From: an uncultured Christensenella sp.
GTDB taxonomy: Bacteria > Bacillota > Clostridia > Christensenellales > UBA3700
Assembly (NCBI GenBank): GCA_949290515.1
Contig: CASERZ010000012.1
Location: 16,138-80,137 of the forward strand
Length of the DNA stretch: 64,000 nucleotides
Direction of reading: 5' to 3'
Shown: positions 61,786 to 64,000 of the stretch, one piece after another
Layout: every line of letters begins with the position of its first letter
Numbering within the stretch: position 1 is the stretch's first letter
Notes under the pieces: model-generated
Seen by the model: the letters and a program-made list of their open reading frames with translations, nothing else
Told to the model about the DNA's origin: nothing
Databases searched by the model: none
Translations under genes and position numbers: made by a program

Positions 61786-62753
61786 AGAATTCTTTCAAAT
61801 CCGACATCAGAATAGTGTGGTGCCTTGTCGAGCGTAACGTCAAGATATTTTTAAAGGATAAAATGGGCGTGTTTTTCTCTTTGCTCGCGCCGTTGATAAT
61901 ACTGGGATTGTATGTACTCTTTTTGGGCGACGTGCAGATGCAGACGCTCGAGAGCGCGTTTGAAGGCGTGTCTATCGACAATGAGCTTTTGAAAAATTTT
62001 GTAGATAACTGGATGCTTGCGGGAGTAATATCCGTATCTTGCGTTACGGTATCTTTCTCTGCACAGGAGATAGTCGTCAAAGACAGGGAAAAAGGTGTGC
62101 TTGCCGATATGCTTTGCGCACCTGCAAAACGTTATCTTTTGACCGTCGGCTACTATATCTCCAATGTAATTATTACGCTGACGATATGTATGATTGTACT
62201 TTTGATAGCTTTCGTATATATGGCTATATCGGGGTGGACGCTCAGCGCGGGTGACGTATTTATGGCAATAGGTCTTTTGATTATGTCCGTAATATCGTCG
62301 TCGGCAATAATATCTCTGATTTGCAAGGCGGTAAAGACAAGTGCGCAGCACGGCGCGCTAGTGGGAATAATAAGCGCGGCTATAGGATTTCTCATAGGTG
62401 CGTATATGCCTATATCTATTTTCCCCAAGGCAATTCAATATATCACCTTGTTTATACCCGCGACGTATTCTGCAGGACTTTACAGAGAATTGTTTATGCG
62501 AGGCGCGCTTGAAAAAATAGAAGAGGTCATACCTCAGGCGGGAGAAAAGCTCGAGGAAAGTTTTTCTATGCAGCTTGACTTTTTCGGCAAGACGATAGGC
62601 GCAAAAGAGATAGCGTGGATTTTCTTTGCTTTTACGGCGGTGATATTAGTCGTATGGCTAAGCGTAGAGGTAGGTATAATGCTGAAAAATTCAAAAAAAT
62701 CAAACTCTATCGAAGAAGTGCAAAATGCGCAAGACGATAACGAAGGTAAATAG
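61782..62753 (+). CDS. ABC-2 type permease
   Basis: A 323-residue membrane protein whose ATG overlaps the ATPase stop (ATGA). Six membrane helices, the first at about 27-50 (FFSLLAPLIILGLYVLFLG), then an extracytoplasmic stretch, and four in 90-210 with the DREKGVLADMLCAPAKRYLL amphipathic coupling helix typical of the ABC2_membrane family, and a last helix near 278-300. A roughly 50-residue outer loop (about 225-275) precedes the last helix. It forms the channel with the ATPase above. Confidence 0.92.
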   Translation: MKNSFKSDIRIVWCLVERNVKIFLKDKMGVFFSLLAPLIILGLYVLFLGDVQMQTLESAFEGVSIDNELLKNFVDNWMLAGVISVSCVTVSFSAQEIVVKDREKGVLADMLCAPAKRYLLTVGYYISNVIITLTICMIVLLIAFVYMAISGWTLSAGDVFMAIGLLIMSVISSSAIISLICKAVKTSAQHGALVGIISAAIGFLIGAYMPISIFPKAIQYITLFIPATYSAGLYRELFMRGALEKIEEVIPQAGEKLEESFSMQLDFFGKTIGAKEIAWIFFAFTAVILVVWLSVEVGIMLKNSKKSNSIEEVQNAQDDNEGK

Positions 62754-62769
62754 TCCTTGAGAAAGCGTA

Positions 62770-62798
62770 TTGATTTGAAGCTTTGACAGTGATATAAT
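62770..62798 (+). promoter_or_regulatory. Extended -10 promoter of the InlB-repeat lipoprotein
   Basis: TTGATT, 17-base spacer, TATAAT preceded by TGA. Only a weak GGGG lies before the ATG. Confidence 0.7.
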
Positions 62799-62842
62799 TA
62801 TAGTGTAAATATGATAATGCCATATAGGCACTCGGGGTAATT

Positions 62843-63838
62843 ATGAAAAAAAAGACAGTTTTGATTTTGACTATAGTATTGTTTGCGTTGGTCGCAAGCG
62901 CGGTATTGACAGGTTGTAACAAAAACGTGACGGTTACGTTTGAACTTCCTATCGATTCGACGAGTGGACTTGACGGCAAGAATATCTATACTACAATAAC
63001 GCAAGAGAAGGATACAAAACTCGAATTTCCTTCAAAGCCGATATCTCAGATGCTCGGTCTTGAATTCGACGGTTGGTACGATGCGCAGGGCAACAGAGTG
63101 GAAGAACTTACTCTTACCAAGGACGTTACTTTGTACGGAAAATGGAAGAAAGTCGAACACAGCATCACTTACGATTTGCAAGGCGGCGGAGCAATGCTTC
63201 CCAATGAGGTCAACCCTTCTTCGTATGCGACTATGGACGGGGTAGAGAGTTTTTATAGCCCTGTATGTACTATGAAAGGATATCAGTTTGCCGGTTGGTA
63301 TGATAAGGACGGCAAGCAATGGACTAAAGTTCCTTCGGGTACAAATATTGACCTGGCATTGATTGCAAAATGGCAACCTATGACATACAAGATTAGTTAT
63401 TTTAACGTAAAGGGCACTTCCTCGAATCCTTACACTTACAACATTACTCAAGAAATTCAATTCAAAGACATTTCTTATAAGGGTTATAACTTTTTGGGCT
63501 GGTATGACAGCGAAGAAGGAGGAAACAAAGTTACAGGAATAGCAAAGGGTTCGACGGGCGATATAAAAGTTTACGCCAGATGGCAGGCAATAGTTTATAC
63601 CATATCTTACGACCTCAACGGCGGAAGATACGAAGGCGATGTCAACAATCCTACGACTTACACCGTCGAGACGGGAGCTGAGATAACTGCGCCCGTAAGA
63701 GACGGCTATACCTTCAAATATTGGGAAGACAAACTTACAGGTGCTATTTATTACATTATAAGTACAGAGATAGTTACTGGCAATAAAGAGTTGGTAGCGC
63801 AGTGGGAGCCTGTACCTGAAACGGAGGAAAATATCTGA
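62843..63838 (+). CDS. Lipoprotein with four InlB B-type repeats
   Basis: A 331-residue lipoprotein: signal peptide with lipobox LTGC (Cys 25), then four Listeria-Bacteroides (InlB B) repeats. Each ends with a GY/GL-x-F-x-GWYD turn and a KW/RW/QW close: LEFDGWYDAQGN to YGKW, YQFAGWYDKDGK to AKWQ, YNFLGWYDSEEG to ARWQ, and YTFKYWEDKLTG to AQWE. These small beta-grasp modules are spacers or binding units in bacterial surface proteins. No catalytic domain is present, so it is probably a structural or adhesive surface protein. The gene is complete. Confidence 0.92.
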   Translation: MKKKTVLILTIVLFALVASAVLTGCNKNVTVTFELPIDSTSGLDGKNIYTTITQEKDTKLEFPSKPISQMLGLEFDGWYDAQGNRVEELTLTKDVTLYGKWKKVEHSITYDLQGGGAMLPNEVNPSSYATMDGVESFYSPVCTMKGYQFAGWYDKDGKQWTKVPSGTNIDLALIAKWQPMTYKISYFNVKGTSSNPYTYNITQEIQFKDISYKGYNFLGWYDSEEGGNKVTGIAKGSTGDIKVYARWQAIVYTISYDLNGGRYEGDVNNPTTYTVETGAEITAPVRDGYTFKYWEDKLTGAIYYIISTEIVTGNKELVAQWEPVPETEENI

Positions 63839-63861
63839 TAAATACTCTATAGAGCACCAAA

Positions 63862-63901
63862 AAGAGCCTAAATCGAATATTCGATTTAGGCTCTTATTTT
63901 T
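63862..63901 (+). terminator. Intrinsic terminator, long perfect palindrome
   Basis: AAGAGCCTAAATCGAAT pairs perfectly with ATTCGATTTAGGCTCTT (34 bases in all), then ATTTTT. Bases 63902-64000 show nothing recognisable. Confidence 0.9.
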
Positions 63902-64000
63902 ATATGTTACCGAATTTATTTATGTAACAGACAGGCTTTATTTGTAATTTTTTCTTTTACTACAAGAACGGTATCGCTAATCGAAAAATTAGTAGTATCT

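Overview
ORGANISM. The window comes from a low-GC (about 40 percent, estimated by eye), anaerobic, endospore-forming member of the Bacillota, most likely an uncultured gut Clostridia. Evidence is the spore gene set spoIIR, sleB and ypeB, the peroxide-defence pair PerR and reverse rubrerythrin, flotillin FloA with NfeD, KtrAB-type potassium uptake, strong A/G-rich Shine-Dalgarno sites, and sigma-A promoters of the form TTGACA-17-TATAAT. I cannot place it below class level. LAYOUT. 0-5 kb: the 3' end of an ECF sigma factor gene overlapping its membrane partner, then a convergent ktrB-ktrA operon. 5-10 kb: a 1574-residue membrane-anchored repeat protein. 10-17.4 kb: a PfkB sugar kinase with a TSCPD protein, a 128-residue orphan, an unlisted 36-residue protein, RlmD, a lipoprotein, and nfeD-floA with a small membrane protein. 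17.4-20.5 kb: citrate synthase and an M28 peptidase. 20.5-24 kb: spoIIR, sleB and ypeB, the first two behind near-identical forespore-type promoters, followed by a tandem/inverted repeat array. 24-33 kb: prs with a metallo-hydrolase, rho, GrpB-like protein, perR-rubrerythrin, a Ca/Na antiporter, and rplM-rpsI. 32.7-35.1 kb: a disturbed stretch with a frameshifted acetyltransferase gene, a candidate yybP-ykoY manganese riboswitch in front of a deleted oadB, an OadG-like gene, and a marR gene cut down and fused in frame to the tail of an IS30 transposase. 35.3-39.5 kb: a heterodimeric ABC exporter and a candidate small RNA. 39.7-46.9 kb: DUF4838 and DUF1653 proteins, dat-alr, a HAD phosphatase, a small membrane protein and gdhA. 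47-52 kb: a membrane protein with a histone H1-like tail, a GH3 glucosidase and an XRE regulator. 52.5-64 kb: a fibronectin/GLUG lipoprotein, a GH51 arabinofuranosidase, a GMP synthase lacking a working amidotransferase domain, an XRE-DUF1648 regulator with an ABC-2 exporter, and an InlB-repeat lipoprotein. HOW IT FITS. Much of the window is core metabolism and translation with its own promoters and terminators, interspersed with large surface lipoproteins and glycosidases suited to plant polysaccharide in a gut. Most striking observations: GATC is almost absent (I found 2 sites outside and 6 sites inside one 464-bp stretch at 34137-34600), GuaA has lost its glutaminase catalytic residues, several genes have promoters placed so that the mRNA should be leaderless, and a Mn riboswitch sits in front of a broken sodium-pump gene.
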